64,000 bases of DNA, from contig NC_057795.1 in the NCBI RefSeq assembly GCF_018294505.1, positions 525,579,184 to 525,643,183 on the forward strand, read 5' to 3'. This DNA is from Triticum aestivum (Eukaryota; Streptophyta; Magnoliopsida; Poales; Poaceae). The notes under the pieces are model-generated. The model searched no databases. It was not told the origin of the DNA and saw only the letters and a list, made by a program, of their open reading frames with translations. Position numbers and translations under genes: made by a program. Of this stretch, positions 20,952-33,200 are shown in pieces (within the stretch, counting starts at the first letter, position 1; every line of letters begins with the position of its first letter).

Positions 20952-22951
20952 TCAGCAAGAGAAAATATTAATGAAGTGCACTATTTTGTCACCTTTGTAC
21001 TTGTTTCGAAGCCAATCTTGCGAGCACATTAAAACCTCCACCATATAAGGTGTAAGTCGGCTTCTATGATCATTGAGCTTTCTGCCACTTATACTAAAGG
21101 CTGACTCTGAAGCAACTGTTGTTACGGGAATAGCAAATATGTCTCTTGCTACTTTCCTTAAGGTCGGATACCTTGTTCCAGCCACCTTCCACCAATCCAG
21201 CACATTGGACTTTTCAACGTAAGGCACTAAACCATCAGTCAAGTACTGCTCTATTTCACCTTGAAGTCTAGCTGTTGCAGGCATTTGCTGAGCTACAAAG
21301 TTCTGAAATACACTCATGATTGCAGGAGCTTTCATTGTGGTCATCATAGATTCATCATCTGGTGTACATGCCTCATTTTCCACTTCATACTCCTCCAATA
21401 ATGAATGCAAACTAGCAACTATGTCATCAACTTTTTCAATGCATTCATAAGAAGATGGATCAATTCCATGGAGCATGGCAAAGCAAGCTACCAACATTTG
21501 CTTCTTGTATCGAGGGTTAAGAAGGGTAGCTATAGCCATTAGAGCTTGAATGTCACTCCAATACTTATCAAATTTTTTAGTCATGCTTTTTGTCATTTTT
21601 TGGATAATCTCATTGCTAGAAGTTTCCCACTGCCTCATTTTCATTTTAATTTCACATATCTTAGGGAAGTAAACATTGGCAGTCACATAATCAGTTCCAG
21701 AAAATAGCTCGGTTATTTCATAGAACAATCTGAGTCTCCCTACAACTTCTTTAGCAAAAGCCCAATCTTCAGCACTAGGAAGCCACTCATATTTCTTATC
21801 CTTCACTATCAAATTCAGAATATGTGTAGAACAGCACATGTGAAGTAGAGTACCTTCACAAAGAAGCTTATTTTTCCCTATCTTGCCCACAATCTCCTCA
21901 ACTGCCTTGTCGTTGACATTGCAATTATCAACTGCCACAGTCAAGAGCTTCTCATCAAGATTCCGTTCCACGAACGACTCATGAAGCATCCGAGCTATAG
22001 CAGCCGCATTATGTGGTGCAGGAACATAAATAAACCTACAATATGCACACATACACAGCAGTTTGAGAGTTGGCAAAAGCTGAAAATAGGCAACCCACAA
22101 TATTTAATGCTTTCACTACAATATACCTCATGAGAATATTCCTTAGCCTCCAGGACTCATCAATGAAATGGTCTATGATAGCCATATATCCCTTCTTTTG
22201 GCTGTCAGAGGTTAACATATCAGTGGTGACATCAACCCTTGATTGGATCATACTCATGTACTCGATGGCCTTCTTCCTTTCCATTTTGTATGTTCCCACA
22301 ATATAACCTCTACAAAACAAAAGAAAATAGACAGATTCATGTTATTTAGTAATGGCAAAGAAGAAACATGAAGAAGTAAAAAAGCAGGAAATAAATACAT
22401 AGCATATTTACCGGATAGTATTTCTTGTATGAAGCTTGAATAACGGCTGAAGGGCAGCAAGAAATCTCCTAAAACCAACATGGTCTACCATAAACAAGGG
22501 ATAATCATGCCACACCAACATGTTGCCAAGCTCAACTCTAGCATAATCTTGATCAAAAATATAGCTCTCCATGCTCACTTTCCCATCCTCTTCCGCACAC
22601 ACCTTCAATGAGGATTGACTCAAAGTTTTACCTCCCTTGGTCTTCAACTTCTTAAGAGTGCAAATATCAAGATGCAAACGAAGATGCTTAGTTTCGTTCC
22701 TCGATCCTGCGGTAAGTACCTTGTGACACCAATTACACTTGGCCCTCCATTCACCATTGATCCTCATCTTCTTCATTTCCAACCAAACCTTAGATGTGAG
22801 CTTGCGCTTAGAAGGTAGCACCTCCACCTCTTCGACATCCTCTTCTTCTTCATCATCTGAAACAATAACATGATCTCCATCTTCATCCACTGGTGTTGTT
22901 GTGCGACTCGTGTCATGCATGGACTCATCTACTTGGCCATTGTTTGTATCA
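20952..22951 (-). CDS. hAT transposase, three downstream exons
   Basis: Exons at 22951-22412, 22309-22127 and 22035-20952, with GT...AG borders and matching phases (RNTI-R-GYIVG and NILM-R-FIYVPAP at the junctions), give about 600 codons without a stop. The first holds an acidic stretch then a BED-type zinc finger (CNWC ... HLRLHLDIC). The middle holds the SRVDVTTDML segment of the hAT catalytic fold; the last holds AVDNCNVNDKAVEE, HILNLIV and the C-terminal dimerisation region (SAFSISGRKLNDHRSRL). This is the layout of Ac-like zinc-finger BED transposases. The real start probably lies in an upstream exon near 23563, which has a stop. The DNA-cutting role is known for the family; activity here is unproven. 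Confidence 0.82.
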
Positions 22952-24204
22952 CTGCACAACAAGAATAGGCATCCAAACACAAGTATGATACACATTAGTT
23001 AATTTAAAAATCAGAAGTGTATAACAGCAAGCATTCACTAGATGGCAGATCATTAACAACTTTCTTATTTCTTCTTGTTTGTATTCACTAGATGACAAGC
23101 ATTAACAGCAACATCCAAAAAATATGGCAAGCATTCATTAATATTCTTTCTTCTTGTATTCATTAACGGATCAGTTAATGTAATGAACACATTCAATCAT
23201 TCAACAATAGATCAATTAACTATTCAACATACTCAAGCATGCATTAACAGATTGGCTAAATCTAATGAACACATTCAATCATTCAACAATAGATCTAATC
23301 AACACATTAAAAAAAGGTGAAACTCTTCACCAAATTGGATGCTTTGCTGCTGGATTTGCTGCCCTTCTCGCCACCGTTGCAGGTGTAGCACCACCACGGC
23401 CATGACCACGGCCACGCCCCACCTTGCAACCGGGAATAGTGGAGCTGCGCCCAGGAACCTACCCCGTTGATGGTGGCTAAAGACGCACGGGCTTGGAGGT
23501 AGGAGAAGGCGTCGGCGCACGAGACCCACTGCCGGTGCCTTCTTCAAATCCATCCACGTCCATCGGAGTTGGATCCGCGCTGGAGTGAAGCGCCTCCTCG
23601 GCGTCCTCCTGGTCGAGTGCTATGGCGGCTGGAGGTGCCAGGACATGGAGGGAGATGGCGACAAGAGGAGCTGTAGGTCTCGCGTGGAGGTCGCGTCGAG
23701 GACAGGAGGTTGAAGGAGGAGAGGAGCAGAGGAGGGAGGTGGCTGGTCGCGTCGCTGCAGGCAGCGGCGGCGGCCGGCGGCGGCGACCTGTGGTTCCTCC
23801 TCTCTAAGGTTTGTAGCAAGAGAGACAGAGGGGAGGGGGTTCTGGAGTGACGGCGCGGGGGTGGGTTGGGGTCTCGGGGAGGGATTTGGGAATTGGGATC
23901 GAGGGGGAGTGGACTGATGGGCCTGGGTGTCGGGCCGCTGGCTGCCGCCTCGGCTGGGTTCAGTTAGGGTTTTGATGTTTTCAGAGACTGACATTTAGGG
24001 CCTACCTGTCATAATGAATAAGCATACAGGTACGCGGGTATGCGGGTATGGGTATTGCCGTCCCATACCCGTACCCGGCTTACCCGATGGGTATAGTTTT
24101 TGTCCCATTTATAAACCCATGGGTAATTTTTCTTCCCAAACCCTTACCCTAATAGGGTTTTTACCCGCCTGGTTCGCGGGTAGCGGGTACCCATTGCCAT
24201 CTGG
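22952..24204 (-). other. hAT 5' region with damaged leader exon
   Basis: An ATG at 23563 (minus) starts MDVDGFEEGTGSGSRAPT, a plausible first exon, but TAG at 23477-23479 closes it after 28 codons. A second stop occurs near 23325. The GC-rich block 23560-23900 gives long low-complexity frames that are not called. 24000-24200 holds the GGGTA-rich subterminal repeats. AT-rich 22990-23290 contains imperfect repeats with CATTCA and AACA and is probably intron. Confidence 0.55.
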
Positions 24205-25785
24205 AATACGAGGCGTAATCGAGCTTGATGCCGAGATTAGCACACTAGGCTTTCACCTCATCGGCTGTGAAATTGGAGCCGTTGTCAGTGATAATGTTGT
24301 GTGGAACACCATAATGGTGCACAATGCCGGATATAAAATCTATCACTGGCCCGGCTTCAGCCATTTTGACTGGTTTGGCCTCTATCCACTTAGTGAATTT
24401 ATCCACCATGACCAATGGGTATTTTTTCTTGTGGCTTTCGCCTTTAAGGGGTCCGACCATATCAAGCCCCTAGACCGCAAAAGGCCATGTGATGGGGATT
24501 GTTTGTAGAGGAGTGGGTGGCATATGGCTTTGGTTGGCGAAAAGCTGGCATCTGACGCAATGCTGGACAAGGTCCTGCGCGTCTGCTCAGTCCGTTGGCC
24601 AATAGAAACCTGTACGGAAGGCCTTGCTTACGAGGGCCCGAGCCGTGGCATGGTGACCGTCGAGACCGGCATGAATTTCAGCCAAGAGTTGCCGCCCTTC
24701 CTCCTCTGAGATAAATCTTTGAAGTACTCCGGTAGCGCTTTTCTTATAGAGTTATCCCTCGTGAACCTTGTAGGCATTAGAGCGCCGCACAATACAGCGT
24801 GCCTCATTCTTGTCCTCAGGAAGCTCTCGCCTATTAAGGTAGGCCAAGAAGGGTTCGGTCCATGGGGCGATGACTGCCATGATGAGATGGGCCGACGGTG
24901 TAATTTCGGTGGCTAAGCCCCCGATGATGTCGGTGTGTTCGGATTCTAGGGTTGTATTCGGGTCTGGATTTGTAGTGCCGCTCTCCCCTTGCCACACCAC
25001 GGATGGCTTGAAAAGCCTTTCCAAAAAGATGTTAGGTGGGACAGGGTCACACTTGGCACTGATGCAAGCAAGGATATCCGCTGCTTGATTACTTTCTCGA
25101 GCCACATGGTGAAACTCGAGCCCCTCGAACTGAGTCGACATTTTGAGAATGGTGTTATGGTAAGCCGCCATCTTCGGATCTTTGGCATCAAAATCTCCAT
25201 TTATTTGAGATATTGCGAGGTATGAATCCCCGTGCACTTCCTGGCATTGTATGCCCATGGAGACGTCCATCCGAAGATCATGCAATAAGGCTTCGTATTC
25301 GGCTGCATTGTTTGAGTCCGTGAACAATATTTGTAGGACGTACTGAATAGTATCTCTGGTAGGGGATGTTAGGACAACGCCTACCCCTAGGCCTGCCAGC
25401 ATTTTTGAGCCGTCGAAGTGCATGATCCAGTTGGAGTATGTGCCGTACTCTTTAGGGAGTTCGACTTCTGTCCATTCGGCGACGAAGTCAGCCAATACTT
25501 GAGATTTAATGGCCCTATGCGGTTTGTATGATATGTCAAATGGAAGGAGCTCAATGGCCCACTTGGCAATCCGGCCCGTAGCATCGCGGTTGTTTATTAT
25601 GTCATTGAGAGGTACCTCGGAGGCCATCGCAATTGAACACTCTTGAAAGTAGTGTCGTAGCTTCCGGGATGCCATGAAAACCGCATATGCTATTTCTTGA
25701 TAATGAGGGTACTGGGATTTGCATGGTGTGAGGACGGTTGATACGTAGTATACTGGCTTCTGGAGCGGGAATTTGTGTTCGTCCT
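24205..25785 (-). pseudogene. Host element RNase H to integrase piece
   Basis: Minus-strand 25675-24752 is a 307-codon open RNase H region with an intact MHFDGS motif (first catalytic Asp kept). It continues through the integrase zinc finger (24700-24540) into the integrase core at 24460-24245 (ITDNGSNF). Stops include TAG codons in place of Trp in the FAV*GLDMVG region and just after DEVKA. The right end, at 25785, was cut by the second Tat-lineage element. Confidence 0.85.
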
Positions 25786-28700
25786 TGTCAGGGGGATGAA
25801 CCCCGGGCAGGCAACGGAACCCGGATCCTTTTCAAAAACAACGAGGCCCGCATCGACCCGCGAACTGGCACGCGCCTGGCCGGGTCGCTCGACCCGGCAA
25901 GGCCCGCAACCCCGCCAAGCCCCTCGACTCAGCAAGGTACGTCGACCCGGCCGCAGCAGCTGGCGCAAGGCAACTCAACCTGGTGCAGCCATGGCTTCCG
26001 CAGCAAGCCAACCCACCCGTGGCGTCCACGGCAACCCAGCCACGGGTCAGCTCCCGTCCCATCTAGGCCGTACGATGGGACGAGATGTCACGCCCAATAT
26101 GCGACCCTATCCTAAAGGAACTCGAAGGTCCCACTAAGGATAGAAGCGCATATTGGAGACGCTTTTGCAAGGTGGATATCATTACATCAACATTACATAA
26201 TAGATGGGGATACATACAAAAGGCATACAATGACACACAATACAACATCATACATAAGATCACCATCCGACTACGGATGAAACACAAACAGAAACTCAAA
26301 TGACATCCACCCTGCTAGCCCAGGCCGCCGACCTAGAACCTATCCCCTGATCAAAGAAGAAGCCAAAGAAGAACTCCAAAACAAGCAAACATCGCTCTCG
26401 CGCCAGGATCATCGCATAACCTGTACCTACAACTATTGTTGTAGTAATCTGTGAGCCACGAGGACTCAGCAATCCCATTACCATGGGTATCAAGACTAGC
26501 AAAGCTTAATGGGAAAGGAAGGGGTAAAGTAGTGAGGTTGCAGCAGCGACTAAGCATATATGGGTGCTAACATACGCAAATAAGAGCGAGAAGAGAGCAA
26601 ACGGAATGGTCGTGAAGCTAGCAATGATCAAGAGGTGATCCTGAACTCCTACTTACGTCAAACATAACCCAAAACCGTGTTCACTTCCTGGACTCCGCCG
26701 AGAAGAGACCATCACGGCTACACACGCGGTTGATGCATTTTAATTCGGATCTGGTGTCAAGTTATCTACAACCGGATATTAACAAATTCCCATCTGCCAC
26801 ATAACCGCGGGCACGGCTTTCGAAAGTTTATACCCTGCAGGGGTGTCCCAACTTAGCCCATGATAAGCTCTCGCGATCAACGAAGGATATTCCTTCTCCC
26901 AGGAAGACTCGGTCAGTCTTGGAATCCCGGTTTACAAGACATTTCGACAATGGTAAAACAAGACCAGCAAAGCCGCCCGATGCACCGACAATCCCGATAG
27001 GAGCCGACAATGGTACAAACGTAACCCAAGTTGCCAATGGTAAAACTAGGCATCTAGGAAGCATCAAAACAATAGGCTACAACACCTCAACATAAGAACA
27101 AAAGGCATGGGCATGAATTACAGGTAAAGCATGACAAAACATGAACACTGAGCTATCTCCAGAAATCACTAGAACATACTCAAAAGGACATCGGAAGATT
27201 GCAAATAACAATAGTTTACAGACTTGGCAGAAATAACATCAGGTTGCAATGTTTAGAGCTATCAAACAACATGTTACAGGAACTTAACATGGCAAACAAA
27301 GACATGGCATGAATTTACTAATTTCATATAACAAAAGTCCCTTACTGACCATGAGCCAAAAGGGCACAGAAAATATGATGGCACCCATGTAAACATACCA
27401 AGTGATATGACATATTCATACATGGCAGGAACAACAATAAGTAGGCATGTTTGTGAGCTTGTACCACTCACCACAGAGCAATACATGGCATGTGAAGGCA
27501 CTAAACAGTAATAATACATGTTTATGAAGCTAAGAATGGCAATAGCAAGTTCATAGAGTGCATGGATCACTAGCAAAGCTCATGGCAAAACTGAACTTAA
27601 TGTTAACAGGCTGACAACAACATTATTTAGCAAGTTTGGAGCAAGATAACAACAAGTTACATCAGGCTATAAATGCAACCAGGGGGATTAATGGATAAAG
27701 CATGACATGTGTAACAAAACATCCTTAGTGAACATCTCCAGATTGTGCATAGAATGACTTGTAGAAGCAGGTTTACATAGCATCATGATATAGCAGATTC
27801 AGCATAGCAAAACAGTAACAACAAGTGCCCTACTTCACGAGCACGATGCACTCACTGCAAGACTAAAAAAAATACATGAATTGCACCTGTGTGAAGATGG
27901 TATGATGTAGTTCAAAACTCATGTAGACATCAAGCTCATAGGGTGAACACACAAAATGCAACGAAAAAGACAAAACAACAAGTTAGAACAGTTTCAGCAG
28001 GTTAACATCATATAGCACTCTTACAACGATGATTTGGGCATCAAGATGAACTCAAGTGAACATGGCACAATGGAATGAAATGAATAGCAACTCATGATAA
28101 ACATTTTGATATATAATACACTCCAAACGGACACACATGCACATGGTAACATTATGATGAAAAAGCCTATATGATGCTGATAAACAAGGACTTGGGCAAT
28201 TTTTATATAAAAAACACGGGGTGAGCGAAACAAGCTAAAAAGTGCTCAGGGCGAGGGATAGGGGGTTTCACCGAGTGGGCTCGGCACAGGAAGGAGGCAG
28301 GTCAGACGGGCCTTGGCGGCTGGGCCTCTAGGCCGGCGCGATGGGCTGGATTGGGGCCCACGCGGGCGACGCGGGGCGTTGGTCACCTCCAGTCGAGGAC
28401 GAAGCACGGCGGCGCAGTAGCAGCTAGCGAGGCCACGACGGGGCTAGCGAGGGGCGCACCGGGGAGAGGAGGAGGCGGCGGACCTGGTCACCGGAGGACG
28501 GCGGAGGAGCGGAGGAGCTCCCGTCAAGGCGGCGGGGACGGCTCCCGATGGTGGGTTGGGGCGGCGCTGGAGCAGAGGGGTCTGACCCCTGCTGATCCCA
28601 GATAGGGAGCGAGGAGCAGGGGCGCGGGTGCGCGCGGGCGCTTCGGGCCCAGATCCGGCCCGGGGCGGGTCTGGCGCGGGCCTGGGGGGCTGGTGGCGGA

Positions 28701-30231
28701 GGGAGGAGGCCAGGGGCGACATGGAGCCAGGTGGCGACGCGGGGTTGGACGAGGCGGCGACTGGCGGCGGCGCACCCATTGGCGACTTGCCAAGTGGCGA
28801 GCAGGGGCTGGAGGGGCACGGAAATGGAGGTGGATGCGCGTGGATTCTGAGGAGGAGGGGGGTGGCTGCGGCTGGGAGGTAGGGGAAGGGGTAGGGGATG
28901 CCAAAATTGGTATGGGTGGTGTTTATATAGAGTATGGGTTCTAGGGTTAGGGGTTTTGGGGCGATTCGGAGCCCTTCGATGGCGATCCGATGGATCCGGA
29001 CGGAGGGGGTTCTAGGTGGGTTGCAGGAGGGGTAGTGGGCTGTCTAGAGTGGGCTTGAGCTGAGGGGAGAGAAGGGAAGATGGCAGCCCGGCAAGGGTTT
29101 TCGGAGACCAAAAACGTCCGACGAAGGTACCGGCAGCGGCACCGCTATATGTTTAACGGTGGGCAGTCAAACGGACTCCGAATGCGACGAAACTTGGTAG
29201 GCGGTCTACCTACAACAAAACAACACCGCACACCAGCTTTCATCCCATTCCGAGAACATTTATACGCCACTTATAAAATAATATTTCGGAGGTGCAGCGG
29301 GCGCGTGCGAGTGTGTCCAGACTCGGAATGGACAACGGAGAGAACTGGGGAAACCCGAACGGATGCAAGTTTTGAAAAACATGCAGATGAAATGCATATG
29401 ATGACATGGCAAAATGCAACACACAAGCAAATGACATTGCAACGACGGTGAATAAATGGAAGACACCTGGCGCATCGAATCCGGGGCGTTACACGAGACC
29501 TCAACCACTGATGACCAAGACAACAGTGTTCTCGCCCATGCCTATGGTCAGCTGGAGCGTGGCAACAGTACCCCTTACCTACCCGCTGACCAGGGCTGGC
29601 GTGGCAATAGTGCTCCCGCCCTCACCGCTGACGACGGCAAGCGGCAGCCTGACGGAGAGAACTGTACACGGCTCGACTCGGCCACACCCTGACGATCGAT
29701 AAGACGACGCACAGTCCCCCTAGGCACGCGGGGCCCGCACCTAGGGGAACCCGGCGAACCACAAGCCCACAAGCGGGACCCAGCCCGGTACCCCGGACAC
29801 CGACAATACTGACCCACCGACTCGGCATATTACCATTGTAACCCTGGGTGGGTTGATCTATAAAACCCCCAGGAACCCACGCCTACAAGGGCAGGCCATG
29901 CGATACGAGAGAGATACGAGACATATGTAACAGAAACACAGGCAAGCATAGGACTAGCCACCCAACAGCGACACCGGGGAGAAGGATCAGCCCAAGCCTT
30001 GGCCATCTTCCTTCCTCCTCCATACAGCTCCAGGAGCGACATTGTACTATCGATCATGCAACTAAACTCGGCAGGACTAGGGATGTTATCTCTCCGGAGA
30101 TCCCCAAACCTGGGTATGTCTGGCGTCCTGCGCCCATGCATATCAACCTCACCTCTGGAGCCCACCAGCGCCCACGAGCCTCCTCCTCTCTTTAGCCATC
30201 CCTTGGCATCTGCCGTGCGCCCACCACGATA
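25786..30231 (+). repeat. 5' LTR of the second Tat element, interrupted
   Basis: TGTCAGGGGGATGAA to CACGATA. Removing 26086-29493 and one copy of CGAGA leaves about 1,033 bp, matching the 3' LTR. A TATA-like TCTATAAAA lies near 29857-29865. The end CGATA replaces the CGACA seen in the 3' copy. Confidence 0.9.
26086..29493 (-). mobile_element. Orphan (solo) LTR, 3.4 kb, in the 5' LTR
   Basis: TG...CA ends: TGTCACGCCCAATATGCG at the left and CCGGGGCGTTACA at the right, with the duplication CGAGA on both sides (26081-26085, 29494-29498). Read on the minus strand it begins TGTAACGCCCCGG, like the element at 51262. No internal coding region or direct end repeat is seen, so a solo LTR of a large-LTR family is most likely. 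The part 26086-27070 closely matches the reverse complement of 54200-55175. The GC-rich block 28250-28900 gives only low-complexity frames. Confidence 0.8.
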
Positions 30232-30233
30232 GT

Positions 30234-30251
30234 TGGCGCCCACCGTGGGGC
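30234..30251 (+). other. Predicted primer binding site
   Basis: TGGCGCCCACCGTGGGGC starts two bases after the 5' LTR. TGG pairs with a tRNA CCA end. The particular tRNA is not identified. Confidence 0.6.
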
Positions 30252-30274
30252 AGCTTGAGGACCTGGCCGGGAGC

Positions 30275-33200
30275 ATGCTTCAGACGGGACCCTTCTCCTA
30301 CTCCGACGAGTCCGTCGCTCTGGCGGACAATGTCATCGGCGCGCTCGCCGCCTCCTTCACTGCGCTGCGCATCTCCGACGCGTTCGCGGTCGACGAGTAC
30401 CCCAGCGAGGTGCTCAGCTACTCCGACTCTCCGCTCTCCCTCAGCGGCGAATTCACTGCCGGGGCGATGGACGCCCATGTGGAGGTCTTCGTCACTGGCG
30501 ACGGCGCCTCTTCCTCGTCGAGCAAGGCGAGGAGGGTCGCAGAAGCTGGGGCCGCCATGGCACGGACCGAGCCGTCCGACTTGCTGCGTGCCTTGATGCA
30601 GAGCCTCTGCATCCCCATCGGCACCGACATCGATGCCACCAACATCGCTGAAGCCCGAACCCAGCTCGAGGAAAGGCGCCAGCAGATGCTGGACCTGTCT
30701 GAGACGCTGGCCGCCACCAGGCGTCGCCTGGAGGCCACTTATATGGAGCACGCCGCCACCCACGGATTCATGCCCGCCACAGCCGAGCCAAGCCAGGTCG
30801 TCGATACTCGCGCCCGGGAAGGAGCGATCAGCCGGGCCTTCGGCGCCGTCCGGACCGTCTACGAGACTCCAGTCAAGAACATGCGCGCTGCGGAGGCAGC
30901 CGCGGTCGGCTTCGACCAACTCGCGGGCGAGGAGCTCAAGGAACGCATCGGGCGGATGCACGAGCTCCTCCACGCTGCTAACACCCAGCAGGATCGCCTC
31001 AACCAGCTCACCAAGTCGGCGGGGTCCGGCTCCGCCCACCTTGGCGGACCCGGCGAACTTCTGCACACGGCTTCCTCGCCGCCCGACGAGGCGCACTCAG
31101 GCCAAGCCCGCCCCGGAGACCCAGCGTGGACCCGGCCAGCATGGCCGGCGTCTGGCTCCAACCGACCCGGCCCCTTGGGGCCTGGCCGCCAGTCGACTCA
31201 GCCCGCGCGCCATCGACCACGCCGACGCATGCCACCGCCTCGATCAGCTCGCTCGCTCCCTGGAGGTGGAGGAGAGAGGCGCTATCAGGCCGGCGTGTTT
31301 TGGCCCACGCATTCGGGAGGAGCCCTTTCCCAAGGGGTTCGTGCTCCCCAGCGACACCCCCAAGTACAATGGGACCGTGAAGCCAGAAGACTGGCTCACC
31401 GACTACACCACGGCCATTGGCATCGCCGGTGCCAATCGTCGTCTCGCCATGCGCTACGCACCGCTCATTCTCCAGGGGTCGGCCAGCACATGGTTGAACA
31501 TCCTCCCGATGGGCAGCATCAACGCGTGGGTCGACTTCGAGGAAGCCTTTGTCCGCAACTTCACGGGGACGTACAAGCGACCCGGACGCCCCGGCCAGCT
31601 CGCCATGTGCGTGCAGGGGCCGACGGAGACCGACCGCGAGTACCTCGCACGCTGGACCGAGCTCCGGAACAGCTGCGAGGGCGTCCATGAAGTCCAGGCG
31701 ATCCAATACTTCATCAGCGGGTGCCGAGACGGCACCCTCCTCAAGCACAAGCTCCTACGCTCCGAGCCGGCCACCATGGCCGCGCTCATGGTGACGGCGG
31801 ACAAGTACGCCAACGCAACTCTGCCATGAAGATCCAGGTGGCACTAGATGAAGCTGGCAAAGCAAAGCCGGTTCCTCCCTCGAAGCCGTCCGGCGAGAGC
31901 AGCCGACAGCAGCATCACCAGAACAACAAGCGCAAGGCCGACCAGCCGGCGCAACGTCACGACAACCAGCTCGTCGCGGCCGCCGCGCCTGCAGTGGACC
32001 CGGCAGCGAAGCGCCGGCAGACCGGCAAGATGGCGTGGCAACCCGCCATGAGTTTCGAAGAGATGCTCGACACCCCATGCAAGCACCACAGTGGCGCAAG
32101 ACCCTCCACGCACACGCTTCGGCAGTGCGCCATCACCAAGTGCATCATGAGGGGAGACGTTCCGCCTCCTCCGGCTCTGGCTCCAGCTCTAGGCGCAGGA
32201 CAGCCGCCTCCGCCTCCACCACCGCCTCCCACCAGAGGAGCGAGCGGAACAACTCCTACCCGGACCAGAACGCGGCCTATGTCATCTTCACCAGCCTCGG
32301 TGACGACAAGCGAATCGAGCGCCTCCTTCGGAAGGAGGTGAACAACGTCGTCCCGGCCAAGCCGGATTTCATGCACTGGTCGGATCGCCCGATCACCTGT
32401 ACCCGGGAGGATCACCCGGCAGTCATGCCGAGTCCGGGTGGATACGCCTCGTCCTCAACCCCACCATCGTCGCGCGACGTACATGCAAGTTCTCCGGAGT
32501 CCTCATTGATGGCGGCAGCAGCATCAACATCCTCTACCGCGACACGATGACCAAGCTTGGCCTCAAGGCCGAAGACCTGGAGCCAACCCGGAGAGTCTTC
32601 CACGACATCGTACCCGGCCTCTCCTGCTCGCCCATTGGCCGGGTCCGGCTCAATGTCCTGCTCGGCGACAACAACCACTTCCGACGCGAACCGGTCTGGT
32701 TCGAGGTGGTGGACCTGTCCAGCGCATATCATGCATTGCTGGGCCGACCCGCGCTCGCCAAGTTCATGGCGGTTCCCCACTACGCGTACGTAAAGATGAA
32801 GATGTCGGGTCCCAAGGGCCTCATTATCGTCACCAGCGACTACCGCAAGTCTCTGGAGTGCGCCCGAGATGGCGCCAAGTTGGCCAAGTCACTGGTCATT
32901 GCCGAGGAGCGGCGCCAGCTTGACCGGATCGTCGCCCTGTCCAGTGAGGCCTCTGCTGTGTTGATCCCGACCCTGGACCCTGCCGACGAGGCCGCCTTCA
33001 AGACCTCCAAGGAGACCAAGAAGGTGAAGCTCAACCCGGAAGACCCCAGCTGTAGCAAGTACGTTGTCGTAGGCGCCCGCCTCGACAGCAAATAGGAAGG
33101 CGAGCTCGTCGACTTCCTCCGTGAGAATCGGGATATCTTCGCATGGACCCCCAAGGACATGTCGGGTATCCCGAGGAAGTACGTCGAGCACAAACTCCAT

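Larger units (their letters stand above)
19955..24204 (-). mobile_element. hAT DNA transposon with spliced transposase gene
   Basis: A 4.25-kb insertion in the host integrase gene. Both ends carry ATGGCA in inverted orientation (TCATGGCACCC on the left; GGGTACCCATTGCCATCTG on the right), followed inward by many GGGTA/TACCC motifs. An 8-bp target duplication could not be assigned, so the ends may be off by a few bases; this suggests an old insertion. The transposase is on the minus strand. Confidence 0.82.

Noticed and set aside
28351..28944. GC-rich frames in the 3.4-kb orphan LTR
   Set aside because: Proline/arginine- and glycine-rich composition on both strands, inside a noncoding LTR.
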